This document shows, piece after piece, positions 1 through 9,045 of a stretch of 64,000 nt of DNA. Both the position numbers and the translations under genes were made by a program. Under the pieces are notes generated by a model. It was not told the origin of the DNA. It worked only from the letters and a program-made list of their open reading frames with translations, and searched no databases. The DNA comes from Alphaproteobacteria bacterium. Its GTDB lineage: Bacteria; Myxococcota_A; UBA796; CAJQPC01. The stretch lies in assembly GCA_020632795.1 (NCBI GenBank), contig JACKEV010000008.1, forward strand, positions 496,001 through 560,000, given 5' to 3'. The first letter of the stretch is position 1; each line of letters starts with the position of its first letter.

Positions 1-2719
1 AACCTGTCGGACCCACTGGATCCGACACTGCCTGGGTGGTGTAGCGTCGCAGGCCGTCGAGGGTCCACTCCCAGACATTGCCCAGCATGTCCGACAGGCC
101 CCAGCGGTTCGCGTGGCCTTCCGCCCCTATTGCATTGGTGTGGCCACGGCTGTTGTCGCGATGCCATGTGTGCGCATCCAGCCCTTCCGTATCGTCCCCC
201 CAGAAGAACGCCGTTGTGCTACCCGCACGCGCCGCATACTCCCACTCTGCCTCTGTAGGTAGACGTGCGTCTGCCCAAACGGCATAGATCATCGCCTCGT
301 ACCAGCACACATTCACCACCGGATGCTGCTCCATGTTCGGCTGGTTCCATTCCCGGTGCGTCCGGTGCTCCGGCGCGAAACGCTCATACTCTCCAACGGT
401 CACCGGAGTCGCGGCCGCTCGAAAGGCGGAGATCATCGCCGGATGACTCGGCGACTCATCGTCGTATGCAGATAGCTGCTGTTCAGACACATGCCGCTCC
501 CGCTCCTCCGGCACGCTCCCCATCCAGAAGCGTCCCCATGGCACAGGGACCCAGGGGATCCGTACGTCCACCAATGGACGACCCGCCAACCCGAAGAAGC
601 GCTCCCGCTGCCGCAGCGCCACCGCCTCCGGCTCCGTTCGTCCCTCCAGCGCGAGCCACGCGAACGCAAGGTCCACCGGCGGCGCCCCGACGATGAAGCG
701 CTCCAGCAGGCGCACGGTGCGCACCTGGTCGCCCACGAGCTCCCACAGACCCAGGATCACGTCGCGTCGCTTCTCGACGGCCGCGCTATACCCCGACCAT
801 TCTTCTGGCCTCCCCTGGGCCAACAACTCCACGACGTCCTCGCCCTCCACCACATCACAGGTCGCCAGCGCCCGCAGCCCCAGTCCCTGATCGATCCCGA
901 TCAACGCCTCCAACAACCCCTTCGCCGGCTCCCGGGTCAGCCGACCCGCCAGCAGGGAGAACACCTCCGCCCACCGACCCAGGTTGGCCCGGTTCTGGAC
1001 CACCTCGGCGGCCAGCGCGCGCCACGCCTCCCCCCGACGGGCCAGGGCGCAGGCCGCGAGGTACTCCAGCAGGCTGCGGTGCAGGAAGCGGAACTGCTGC
1101 CGAGGCCCGTCCACCGGGAACAGCAGCCCCGACGCCGCCTCCACATCGGCGAGGAAACCATCGACGCCGCCGAACTCGTCCTTCAGCTCGGCCCAGCGCT
1201 CGGCGTCCTGCTTGAGCGCGCGGCTCAAGGCCCGCCGGCTCCACTGCACGCCGCCCCTATGCACGAGGGTCAGGGCCAGCTCCTCCAGGGCCTCCCGGGC
1301 CAGGGCGACGTCGCCCAGGGTGACGCGCTTCTGCGCCCCCGCGACGGGGTTGCCGGCGAGCAGCAGGGTCAGCACCTCCTCGTAGACCTCGGTGCGAAGC
1401 CCGGGGCGTGCGCCGGGGTCCGGCGACTGGAGGCGCTGGCCCTCGCACAAGCACAGCATGGTCAGCAGCAGCGGGACCTCCACCATCTCCTTCAGGGAGA
1501 GATCCCCCCGCACCCGCTCCAGCAGGGCCTCGGCGGGCTCCGGGTCCAGCCAGTTCAAGGCCAGCTCGCTTTGCGCCTCCGGGGACAGCGGCTGGAGGTG
1601 CAGCAGGCCGAAGGGCTGGGCGGTCGGGGGCTCTCCCGGGCCAGTGAAGGGCGCGGGCAGCGGCGTGTAGCCCTGGAAGCGGGAGGTGACGATCATCGGA
1701 ACCGATGGCCAGCGCTCCGCGAGGGTGGCGATGCGCTGGGCGACGCGCTGGACCTGAGCGGGCGCGACCTCATCCAGGCCGTCGAAGAGCAGCAGGGCTC
1801 GCCCTTCGGAGAGGGCGCGCTCCAGAATGGGGGCGGTGTCGGGTACGCCTGGCTCGGCGGCGAGGTGGGTCACCAGCTCCTGGCCGGACCTCGACCAGCT
1901 CGCCAGGGAGACGTAGAGCGGCAGGGTCCAGGCGTCTCCCTTCGCGCGAGCCGTCAAGGCCGCCTCGGCGCGCTCGACGGCGAGGCGGCGCAGCAGGGTG
2001 GTCTTGCCGGAGCCCGGGTGGCCCAGCAGGGCCCAGCGGATGCCCCAGGCCGGCTTGGCGAGCACCGCGTCCAGGGTCTTCTCCCCCAGCGGACCCCGCA
2101 GCATGCGCTCGTCCAGGGGCGGGCAGCCCTCCGGACCCTGGCCGGGGCCCCAGCCGGAGACCTCAACGGTGACCATGACCTCCTGCAGGGTGCGGCCGGC
2201 GGGCACCCAGCGCTGGAAGCGCCACAGGCGCTTGTGGGCGTCGATGATGGCGTGGAGCAGGGTGTCGGTGGGGTCGGCAGGCGGGGGTGGGGCGGGCGCC
2301 TGCGCGTTGAGGATGTACCCGTCGCCCTGCTCGATGATCTGCACGTTGCCGGGGTTGTTGATGACGATGCCTCTGGCCGGAGGGTCCGGTACCACGGGCC
2401 GCTCCTCCCGCACCTCAGCCACCGCCAACCCGGCCGCGACGGCCAGACCCCCGCTGTCCATCAGGGCGGCAGCGATCCGCTTGAGCACGTCGGCCTTGTG
2501 GGGATGCTCCAGAGCCATCGCGGCGATGACCTCGGGCAGCTTGCCCTGTCGATCCAGCCCGTCCACGGCCTCGTGGACCCACTGGTTCGCAGGCGTGCGG
2601 TGGGGGCTGGAGAGCCCGTTCAGCGCCGCGCGGCCGAACCGACGGCTCAGCCACCGGGCCAGCTCGGCGGGGCGGTAGAGGTCCAGCAACACATCTTCCA
2701 GCGCGGCCTGGGGGGTCAT
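1..2719 (-). CDS. EAD-like / NACHT NTPase / formylglycine-generating-enzyme (SUMF1) domain protein, 3' end beyond window
   Basis: The frame is open from an ATG at 2719 (GGAGG seven bases upstream) to the window edge, 906 codons, C-terminus missing. Residues 1-85 are a helical domain resembling the effector-associated domains (EAD1-like) of bacterial NLR-like conflict proteins. A beta-rich, Asn-rich linker follows, then a NACHT NTPase with Walker A GHPGSGKTT at residue 233 and Walker B LLLFDGLDE near 310. A helical region (about 400-700) leads to an FGE-sulfatase domain from about 715, with the family signatures LPTEAEWEYAAR and GLSDMLGNVWEWT (about 880). NACHT proteins with EADs belong to predicted conflict or regulated-death systems. 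The FGE fold may be a ligand-binding sensor or a modifying enzyme; its catalytic Cys residues would lie in the missing part. No other effector gene is visible beside it. Family assignment is firm, biological role is inference. Confidence 0.85.
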   Translation of the reverse strand, partial: MTPQAALEDVLLDLYRPAELARWLSRRFGRAALNGLSSPHRTPANQWVHEAVDGLDRQGKLPEVIAAMALEHPHKADVLKRIAAALMDSGGLAVAAGLAVAEVREERPVVPDPPARGIVINNPGNVQIIEQGDGYILNAQAPAPPPPADPTDTLLHAIIDAHKRLWRFQRWVPAGRTLQEVMVTVEVSGWGPGQGPEGCPPLDERMLRGPLGEKTLDAVLAKPAWGIRWALLGHPGSGKTTLLRRLAVERAEAALTARAKGDAWTLPLYVSLASWSRSGQELVTHLAAEPGVPDTAPILERALSEGRALLLFDGLDEVAPAQVQRVAQRIATLAERWPSVPMIVTSRFQGYTPLPAPFTGPGEPPTAQPFGLLHLQPLSPEAQSELALNWLDPEPAEALLERVRGDLSLKEMVEVPLLLTMLCLCEGQRLQSPDPGARPGLRTEVYEEVLTLLLAGNPVAGAQKRVTLGDVALAREALEELALTLVHRGGVQWSRRALSRALKQDAERWAELKDEFGGVDGFLADVEAASGLLFPVDGPRQQFRFLHRSLLEYLAACALARRGEAWRALAAEVVQNRANLGRWAEVFSLLAGRLTREPAKGLLEALIGIDQGLGLRALATCDVVEGEDVVELLAQGRPEEWSGYSAAVEKRRDVILGLWELVGDQVRTVRLLERFIVGAPPVDLAFAWLALEGRTEPEAVALRQRERFFGLAGRPLVDVRIPWVPVPWGRFWMGSVPEERERHVSEQQLSAYDDESPSHPAMISAFRAAATPVTVGEYERFAPEHRTHREWNQPNMEQHPVVNVCWYEAMIYAVWADARLPTEAEWEYAARAGSTTAFFWGDDTEGLDAHTWHRDNSRGHTNAIGAEGHANRWGLSDMLGNVWEWTLDGLRRYTTQAVSDPVGPTG

Positions 2720-2784
2720 CCGTGCGCCTCCGCATCGGGGAATAGCACGGCGAAGGTGATCTGTGACGTCGTCGCGGCTCGGCA

Positions 2785-2921
2785 GCCGACCCGCCCGGCG
2801 ACGCCGTCCCTGCGAAGCTGCACGCCACAGCGCCCGCCCCATCGACCTCATTGGAGTGCGGTCCTCCGCGTGACGGATGACACCGCCCTCACGGACAACC
2901 GGCGGCCGTGTTTGTCCGGTC
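2785..2921. repeat. Direct repeat copy A (137 bp) upstream of the Rpn gene
   Basis: This stretch is repeated, with scattered substitutions and a short deletion, at 4049-4174. Both copies begin GCCGACCCGCC, contain CATCGACCTCAT and CTCACGGACAACCGGCGG, and end with GTCCGGTC. Copy A includes the GTG at 2908 that could give the Rpn protein a longer N-terminus. The pair flanks one intact gene and a relic of a second, which points to a past tandem duplication. Confidence 0.85.
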
Positions 2922-3009
2922 ACGACCACACAAACGACCGAACATCGGGTCGGGGGTCACCGCCGCCGAGAGGAGGCTACACAGAGGTGTCTCCCTTCCA
3001 GACCCCCGC

Positions 3010-3993
3010 GTGCCCCAGCCTCACGACCGCCTCTTCAAGGACGTCTTCGGCGAGCCCCGCTACGCCGCCCAGCACCTCCGCGAGGCCCTGCCGCCTGAGG
3101 TCCTGGCCCAGGTCGACCTCAGCACCTTGAAGCGCGTGCAGCAGAGCTTCGTCAGCCCTGAGCTGAAGGAGCGCCACGCCGACCTCCTGTTCACCGCCAA
3201 GCTGAACGACGGCCGGGACGTCTGCTTCTACCTGCTCTTCGAGCACCAGTCCTCACCGGACCCCATGATGGCGTACCGGATGGTCGGCTACACCCTGCTC
3301 ATCTGGCAGAGCTGGCTGCGGCGCAACCCCGAGGCGAAGCGGCTGCCTTTGGTCTACCCGCTTGTGCTCTACCACGGGGAGCGGACGTGGCGGGCACCGA
3401 TGGACCTCGCCGACCTCATCGACCTGCCCCTGGAGGCCCGCGAGGCCTTCGCGCCCGCCATCCCCTCCTGGCGCTACGACCTCGGGGACCTCTCCGATGT
3501 CCCCGACGAGACGCTGCAGCGTGGCGCCCTGGTGGCCATGGTCAAGCTGCTCTTCAAGCACTACCATCAAGAAGACCTGCTGGACCGTCTGCCGGACTGG
3601 AAGGCCGTCTTCAAGCGAGCCGCGGAGGAAGATGGCCTTCGCGCGATCGAGCTGGCCGCGCGGTATATTCTCAAGGTCAGCGACAAGGATCGCGGCGAGC
3701 GGGTCCTCAAGCAGCTCTTCACCGAGGTCGCCGGACCTGAAGCCGAGGAGGTCGTCATGAGCATCGCGGATCGCATCGAAGCCAGAGGTCTCGCGAAGGG
3801 TCTCAAGCAGGGCCGCCAGGAAGGCCGCGTCGCCCAGGCCCGCGCCCTCCTGCTGCGCCTCCTGGAGCGTCGCTTCGGCGCGGTCTCCCCGGAGGCACAG
3901 GCCCGGGTGGAGACGGCTGACCTGGACACGCTGACCCGCTGGACTGATGGGCTCTTCACCGCCGAGAGCGTCGAGGGCGTGTTGAACGGGTGA
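3010..3993 (+). CDS. Rpn family recombination-promoting nuclease / PD-(D/E)XK putative transposase
   Basis: 327 residues from the GTG at 3010, giving an N-terminus MPQPHDRLFK that matches the usual start of this family just before the conserved HDxLFK motif. The same frame is open back to a GTG at 2908, inside the flanking repeat, but that extension is not family-like. Further features are the core stretch HADLLF followed by FYLLFEHQSSPD, a Leu-rich middle and a basic, Gln/Gly-rich C-terminal helix region (GLKQGRQEGR). Rpn proteins (YhgA-like, PF04754) are PD-(D/E)XK nucleases linked to recombination and, in some cases, phage defence. The gene lies between two direct repeats, and its 3' portion is echoed in a relic at 4177-4254, so the locus has been duplicated and partly lost. 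The start is the uncertain part. Confidence 0.85.
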   Translation: MPQPHDRLFKDVFGEPRYAAQHLREALPPEVLAQVDLSTLKRVQQSFVSPELKERHADLLFTAKLNDGRDVCFYLLFEHQSSPDPMMAYRMVGYTLLIWQSWLRRNPEAKRLPLVYPLVLYHGERTWRAPMDLADLIDLPLEAREAFAPAIPSWRYDLGDLSDVPDETLQRGALVAMVKLLFKHYHQEDLLDRLPDWKAVFKRAAEEDGLRAIELAARYILKVSDKDRGERVLKQLFTEVAGPEAEEVVMSIADRIEARGLAKGLKQGRQEGRVAQARALLLRLLERRFGAVSPEAQARVETADLDTLTRWTDGLFTAESVEGVLNG

Positions 3994-4048
3994 GGTCCGG
4001 GGGGCAACGCGGCCGTCGTCCTTGCCCGATGCGATACTCGCTCCCGCG

Positions 4049-4174
4049 GCCGACCCGCCTGTCTGCGAAGCCGGGCGCCACAGCGCCCGCCCCATCGACC
4101 TCATCGGAGCGCGGTCCTCCGTGTGGCGGATGACACCGACCTCACGGACAACCGGCGGCCGTGTTCGTCCGGTC
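4049..4174. repeat. Direct repeat copy B (126 bp) downstream of the Rpn gene
   Basis: Second copy of the repeat at 2785-2921. It joins directly to a fragment resembling the end of the Rpn coding region (from 4177), as expected if a second repeat-plus-gene unit lost nearly all of its coding sequence by an internal deletion. Confidence 0.85.
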
Positions 4175-4176
4175 CC

Positions 4177-4254
4177 GAAGGCGAATCCCTCGGACGCGTC
4201 GCCCAGGCCCGCGAGCTCCTGCTCCGTCTACTGGAGCGGCGCTCGACGCCATGA
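4177..4254 (+). pseudogene. Relic of a second Rpn gene copy
   Basis: Read in frame, this stretch gives GRVAQARELLLRLLERR and a stop at 4252-4254. The intact upstream gene has GRVAQARALLLRLLERR near its C-terminus. Everything between the repeat and this C-terminal helix is missing. It is evidence that the gene was once present in tandem. Confidence 0.8.
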
Positions 4255-4290
4255 CGTCCACCCCCCCGCATGCGGTAGCATGACCCCTGC

Positions 4291-7200
4291 ATGAGCGCAG
4301 ATCACCGCCGCTGGACGCTGCTGACGCCCCTATTGGGGCTCGTGCTGTCCTGCGCCTCCCGCACCGGCAAGCTCGACCCGCCCGTCGAGGAGGTCCAGCG
4401 CGACGCCATCGTCGAGCTGCTCTGCCCGGTCCTGACCCTGTCCGAGCCCGACGCCGAGGGCGCGCTCAGCGGGGAGATCGCCTGCGGCGAGCTGGACGGC
4501 CTGCTGCCCGGCGGGCGCGGGGTGCTCTACGCCCGCCCCGGCGACGAGCGCGGCGACGGCACCTTCGAGCTGGGCATGGCCCAGGTGGAGGCCATCGGCG
4601 CGGAGACCGCCACGGTCACCCTGAACGTCTCCGGCGACGCCCCCGCCCGCGTCGGCGACCTCGCCGAGCTGCCCGTCTTCATCCACCCCCGGGCCACCCC
4701 CAGCGTGCTGTTCGACCTGGGGCTGCGCCACGTTCTGTTCACCGACACCGACGGCCAACTCCTCCTGAGCTACCGGGACATGGAGGACACCTGGCCCGGC
4801 GACCTCGACGCCGCCGCCGCCCCCGTCTTCGCCGAGTACGTGCGCGACAACGCCTGGCTCGCTGAGCAGGTCGAGGGCGGCGAGACCCCCATCGGCCTGG
4901 GCCGCTACCCCGACGTCAGCCTCGCCCAGGCCATGAAGAAGACCGACGCCTCCGACGTCATGGGCTTCCTGCGCTTCGTCGACGCCTACCCGGGCCGATA
5001 CCTGGGCCACGAATGGGACTTCCTGGAGGTCTACGCCACCTGGGTGGTCAACGGCGGCCCCACCTCCCCCGAGGAGATCCGCCTCGCCACGCTGGAGACC
5101 ACCGACCCCGCCGAGCGCCGCGGCTTCCTGGAGGCCGTGCTGGACTGGGTGGGCGACGACGCCGCCTTCTTCGCCGGGGTCTGGTACAGCCAGGCGGTGG
5201 GCTGGAGCGTGGAGGGCCGCCGCGAGGAGGCCCGCGCCACCCTGGCCCTGCTGGTGGAGTGGTCCGAGCTGATGGGCGACCCCCGCGTCCGGGGCCTGGC
5301 CAGCGAGGCCGTGGGCCAGCTCGCCGAGGACGAGGGGCGCACCGACGACGCCATCGAGATGTGGGAACAGGCCGCCGAGCACTACGCCGCGGCCGGCTCG
5401 ACCTCCGATCTGGCCGACATCCACCGCAACGTCGCCCGGGTCCTCCACAACACCGAGCGGTACGCCGAGGCCGTCGAGGCCTACCGCCGCTCCATCGCCC
5501 TGCGCGAGGAGGCCGGGGAGCCCCAGAGCGCCGCCGACGCCTGGATGGGCCTGGGCGGCGCCCTCAAGGCCCTCTCCCGGTTCGACGAGGCCCTCGTCGC
5601 GTACCAGGAGGCCCGCGCCCTCTACGCGGGCCGCTCCGACCTGGGCGCCCAGCGCGCCGAGGCCCGCGCCCTCGCCCGCATGGCCGAGGTGCTCAAGGCC
5701 CAGGGCCAGCTCGGCCGGGCGATGGAGCTGACCGCCGCCTCCCTGGAGATCCGCCAGCGCTTCGGCGAGCTGGACGAGGTCGCCGACGGCTGGCAGGACA
5801 TGGGCAGCACCCTGTGGGACATGGGCGAGCTGTCCGACGCCGAGCGCTACTACGCCCAGGCCCTCGACGTCTTCCAGGAGCTGGGCCGAGACAGCGACGC
5901 GGCGAGCTGCCTCACCAACCTGGGCAGCCTCGCCTGGATCCGGGGCGACCTGGACACCGCCCACGCGAACTACGAGGCCGCGCTGGGCATCTACCGCGCC
6001 CTGGGCCAGCGCTTCGACGAGTCCGACGTGCTCCAGCGCATGGGCGACCTCCAGGGCGAGCGCGGCGCGTTCACCGCCGCCTACGCCAGCCTCGACGAGG
6101 CCATCCGCATCCGCGAGGCGCTGGGCATGCGCGGCGCGGTGGGCGAGACCCTGCTCTCCCTGGGGCAGACCCTGGAGCGCCAGGGCAACCTGCCCCTGGC
6201 CATCGACACCTACACCCGCGCCCTGGGCCTTTTCCGCGAGGTCGGCGACCGCGCCCAGGAGGCCGACGCGCTGAACCGCCTGGCCTGGGCGCACTTCCTC
6301 GACAAGGACACCGCCGCCGCCACCGAGCAGGTGCGCCAGGCCCTCGCCCTGCAGCGGGAGATCGGGGACGCCGAGGGCGCGGCCCAGTCGCTCGTCACGC
6401 TGGCCAACTTCACCGCCTCCTTCGCCGGGGACCTGGATCAGGCCGAGGCCCTGGCCGACGAGGCCCTGGCCACCGCCCGCGCCCTGCCCAGCAAGCCCCG
6501 GGAGGCCGACGCCCTGGAGGCCCTCGCCGGCATCTACGCCAACCGGGGGCAGCTCCAGCGGGCCCACGACACCTTCTCCGAGGCCCTGGCCCTGTTCGAG
6601 GCCATCGGCGACAAGGGGCGGCAGGCCCAGCTCCTGGCCCGCATGGCCGACGTCGAGCAGAGCTGGGGCCAGTACGAGGCCTGCGTGGCGACCTACGAGC
6701 GGGTCATCGGCATCGCCCAGGAGGCCGGCCTCCCCAGCGTCGAGGCCAACGCCCTGCTCCAGATCGCCTGGACGAAGGGCCTGCTGGGCCAGCCGGCGGA
6801 CGGCCTGGTGCTCGCCGAGAAGGCCGAGGCCATGTACCGCGAGGCCGACGACGACTGGGGCCTCATGAACACCTACAACACCCTGGGCTCCCTGTACGGC
6901 GACCTGGGCGAGCTGGCCACGGCCCTGGAGTACAACGAGCGCTCGATGGCCCTGGCGGTGGCCTTCGGGGACCGCTGGGGGCAGGTCGGCTCGCTGAACA
7001 ACATCGGGACCCTCTACAACGCCCAGCGCGACTTCGAATCCGCCGTCGACTACTTCGGCCGGGCCCGCGCCAAGGCCGTGGAGATGGACTTCCTGACGCT
7101 GCGGGTCATCACCGGGGCCAACCACGCCGAGGCCCTGGGCCGCCTGGGCCGCTATGACGAGGCCGAGGCCGTCGTCACCGCCGCCCTGGCCGAGGCCGAG

Positions 7201-9045
7201 GACGGCGAGTCCGAGCCCCAGGTCGCCGCCCTGCGCATCACCCAGGGCACCCTCTACGCCGGTCAGCAGCGGTACGATGAGGCCCTCGCCGCGCTCCGCG
7301 AGGCCGAGGCCATCGCCGCGCGGCTGGGGCTGGTCAGCACCCGGACCAAGGCCCTCACCGAGCAGGGCCAGGTGCTGCGGGAGCGCGGGGACCCCGCCGC
7401 CGCCGCCCGCGCGCTGGAGCAGGCCATCGCCCTGGTCGAGCAGTACCGCCTGCCCAACGCCTCCTGGCGCCCCCGCTACGAGCTGGGCCTCGCCCTGCGG
7501 GACGCCGGGCGCCCTGACGACGCCATCGCCTCGCTGAAGCGGGCCGTCACCGAGCTGGAGGGCCTGAAGGGCAAGCTGGCCGGGGGCGACGCCGCCGCCG
7601 CCCGCTTCGAGGCCGGCACCGCCGACGTCTACGCCGCCCTGGTCGACCTGCTCATGGCCGAGGGCCGCGCCGAGGAGGCCTGGCAGTACGTGGGCCGGGG
7701 CAAGGCCCAGGAGATGTCCCAGCTCGGCGGCGACGACGCCGCGGTCGCCGACGCCGCGACCGCCGCCCTGCTGGAGCAGGCCGAGGCCCTGCGCAGCCGC
7801 GAGGTCGCCCTGGCGAAGCAGCTCGAGGCCGAGCTGGCCCTGCCCGCCGACCAGCAGTCCAGCGAGAAGATCGACCACCTGCTCGCCGAATTGGACACCC
7901 TCCAGCTCGCCTTCGAGGACTTCACCGCCTCCCTCGCCGCCGAGCACCCCGACGTCTACGACCGCATCGGCATCCAGCCCCCCGACTTCTACAAGCTCCA
8001 GGGGCAGCTCCGCGAGGGCGAGGCCCTGCTGGAGCCGGTGGTGCTGCCGGACCGGGTCGCGCTCTTCGTGGTCCGCGCGGGCAACACCCCCCTCATCGTG
8101 CGGGAGGTCGAGATCACCGAGGCGGACCTCCGGGCCCACGTCGCCCGCGCCCGCGCCGCCCTGGAGTTCCCCCGCGGCGACGCCAGCCGGGGCGCGCGCA
8201 CCCTCTCTGCCCAGAAGCCCGCCGCCCCGCCGGACCCGGTGGTCGAGGGCAAGGCCCTCTACGATCTGCTGATCGCGCCCATCCTGGCCGATCTGGAGGG
8301 CGTGGAGACCCTGCTGGTCAGCCCCGGCGGGGCTCTGCGCTACGTGCCCTTCGCCGCGCTGCACGACGGCGAGGGCTGGCTCATCGAGCGCTATCGCCTG
8401 GCGGTTCTCACCGAGTCGGGCGCGTTGGGCCGCCGGGAGACCCTGGCCGACCAGCAGCAGGCCGCCCTGCTGGCCTTCGCCAACCCCGACGCCACCCTCC
8501 CGGGCGCGGAGGCCGAGGTCGCCGCCCTCTCCGACGCCTGGGGCGACACCCGCACCTTCGTGGGGGACGAGGCCACCAAGGCCGCCCTGCGCCGCGAGGT
8601 CCGCACCTCCCAGATCCTGCACCTGGCCACCCACGGGGTCCTGCTCAGCGAGAACCCCGAGGGCTCCTACCTGCTGTTCGCGGGCGAGGGCGCCGACGCC
8701 CGGCTGACCTTCCGGGAGATCACCCTGCTGCCCCTGGTCGACACCCGCCTGGCCGTGCTGTCGGCCTGCAGCACGGCGATGGGCGTCAGCGGCGAGGGCA
8801 CCGAGATCATCGGCCTGGCCCACCAGTTCGAGCGCCGCGGCGCCGACACGGTGGTGGCCAGCCTGTGGGACGTCAACGACGCCAGCACCTCGGCCCTGAT
8901 GACCGCCTTCTACACCAACCTGCGCGACGCGGAGCTGGGCCGCGCCGAGGCCCTGCGCCGCGCCCAGCTCGGCCTGCTGGCCGACCCGGCGACCGCCCAC
9001 CCCTACTACTGGGCGCCGTTCATCCTGATCGGGGACTGGCGATGA
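4291..9045 (+). CDS. TPR-repeat lipoprotein with C-terminal CHAT (caspase-like) protease domain
   Basis: 1584 residues. The N-terminus is a lipoprotein signal with lipobox LVLSC (Cys21), so the protein is probably exported and lipid-anchored; the residue after Cys is Ala, not the Asp that favours inner-membrane retention. From about residue 340 to 1085 there are close to twenty 40-residue tetratricopeptide repeats of the kinesin-light-chain type, then a coiled segment. Residues about 1230-1584 form a CHAT domain with the catalytic His in HLATHG (His1448) and Cys in LSACST (Cys1493), and the family ending YYWAPFILIGDW. CHAT domains are C14-like cysteine proteases whose TPRs usually bind a partner or substrate. 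The stop overlaps the start of the next gene (ATGA), so the two are translationally coupled. The decamer GGTAGCATGA lies 8-17 bases before the start. An exported CHAT protease is unusual; substrate unknown. Confidence 0.93.
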   Translation: MSADHRRWTLLTPLLGLVLSCASRTGKLDPPVEEVQRDAIVELLCPVLTLSEPDAEGALSGEIACGELDGLLPGGRGVLYARPGDERGDGTFELGMAQVEAIGAETATVTLNVSGDAPARVGDLAELPVFIHPRATPSVLFDLGLRHVLFTDTDGQLLLSYRDMEDTWPGDLDAAAAPVFAEYVRDNAWLAEQVEGGETPIGLGRYPDVSLAQAMKKTDASDVMGFLRFVDAYPGRYLGHEWDFLEVYATWVVNGGPTSPEEIRLATLETTDPAERRGFLEAVLDWVGDDAAFFAGVWYSQAVGWSVEGRREEARATLALLVEWSELMGDPRVRGLASEAVGQLAEDEGRTDDAIEMWEQAAEHYAAAGSTSDLADIHRNVARVLHNTERYAEAVEAYRRSIALREEAGEPQSAADAWMGLGGALKALSRFDEALVAYQEARALYAGRSDLGAQRAEARALARMAEVLKAQGQLGRAMELTAASLEIRQRFGELDEVADGWQDMGSTLWDMGELSDAERYYAQALDVFQELGRDSDAASCLTNLGSLAWIRGDLDTAHANYEAALGIYRALGQRFDESDVLQRMGDLQGERGAFTAAYASLDEAIRIREALGMRGAVGETLLSLGQTLERQGNLPLAIDTYTRALGLFREVGDRAQEADALNRLAWAHFLDKDTAAATEQVRQALALQREIGDAEGAAQSLVTLANFTASFAGDLDQAEALADEALATARALPSKPREADALEALAGIYANRGQLQRAHDTFSEALALFEAIGDKGRQAQLLARMADVEQSWGQYEACVATYERVIGIAQEAGLPSVEANALLQIAWTKGLLGQPADGLVLAEKAEAMYREADDDWGLMNTYNTLGSLYGDLGELATALEYNERSMALAVAFGDRWGQVGSLNNIGTLYNAQRDFESAVDYFGRARAKAVEMDFLTLRVITGANHAEALGRLGRYDEAEAVVTAALAEAEDGESEPQVAALRITQGTLYAGQQRYDEALAALREAEAIAARLGLVSTRTKALTEQGQVLRERGDPAAAARALEQAIALVEQYRLPNASWRPRYELGLALRDAGRPDDAIASLKRAVTELEGLKGKLAGGDAAAARFEAGTADVYAALVDLLMAEGRAEEAWQYVGRGKAQEMSQLGGDDAAVADAATAALLEQAEALRSREVALAKQLEAELALPADQQSSEKIDHLLAELDTLQLAFEDFTASLAAEHPDVYDRIGIQPPDFYKLQGQLREGEALLEPVVLPDRVALFVVRAGNTPLIVREVEITEADLRAHVARARAALEFPRGDASRGARTLSAQKPAAPPDPVVEGKALYDLLIAPILADLEGVETLLVSPGGALRYVPFAALHDGEGWLIERYRLAVLTESGALGRRETLADQQQAALLAFANPDATLPGAEAEVAALSDAWGDTRTFVGDEATKAALRREVRTSQILHLATHGVLLSENPEGSYLLFAGEGADARLTFREITLLPLVDTRLAVLSACSTAMGVSGEGTEIIGLAHQFERRGADTVVASLWDVNDASTSALMTAFYTNLRDAELGRAEALRRAQLGLLADPATAHPYYWAPFILIGDWR

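Noticed and set aside
491..3130. Long plus-strand open frame opposite the NACHT gene
   Set aside because: It is the antisense shadow of a GC-rich gene; its translation is low-complexity without domain motifs, whereas the minus strand has Walker and FGE signatures in one frame.
4330..9000. 1556-codon minus-strand frame opposite the CHAT gene
   Set aside because: Gly/Leu/Gln/Val-rich antisense artefact of strong GC3 bias; the plus strand encodes TPRs and a complete CHAT domain.
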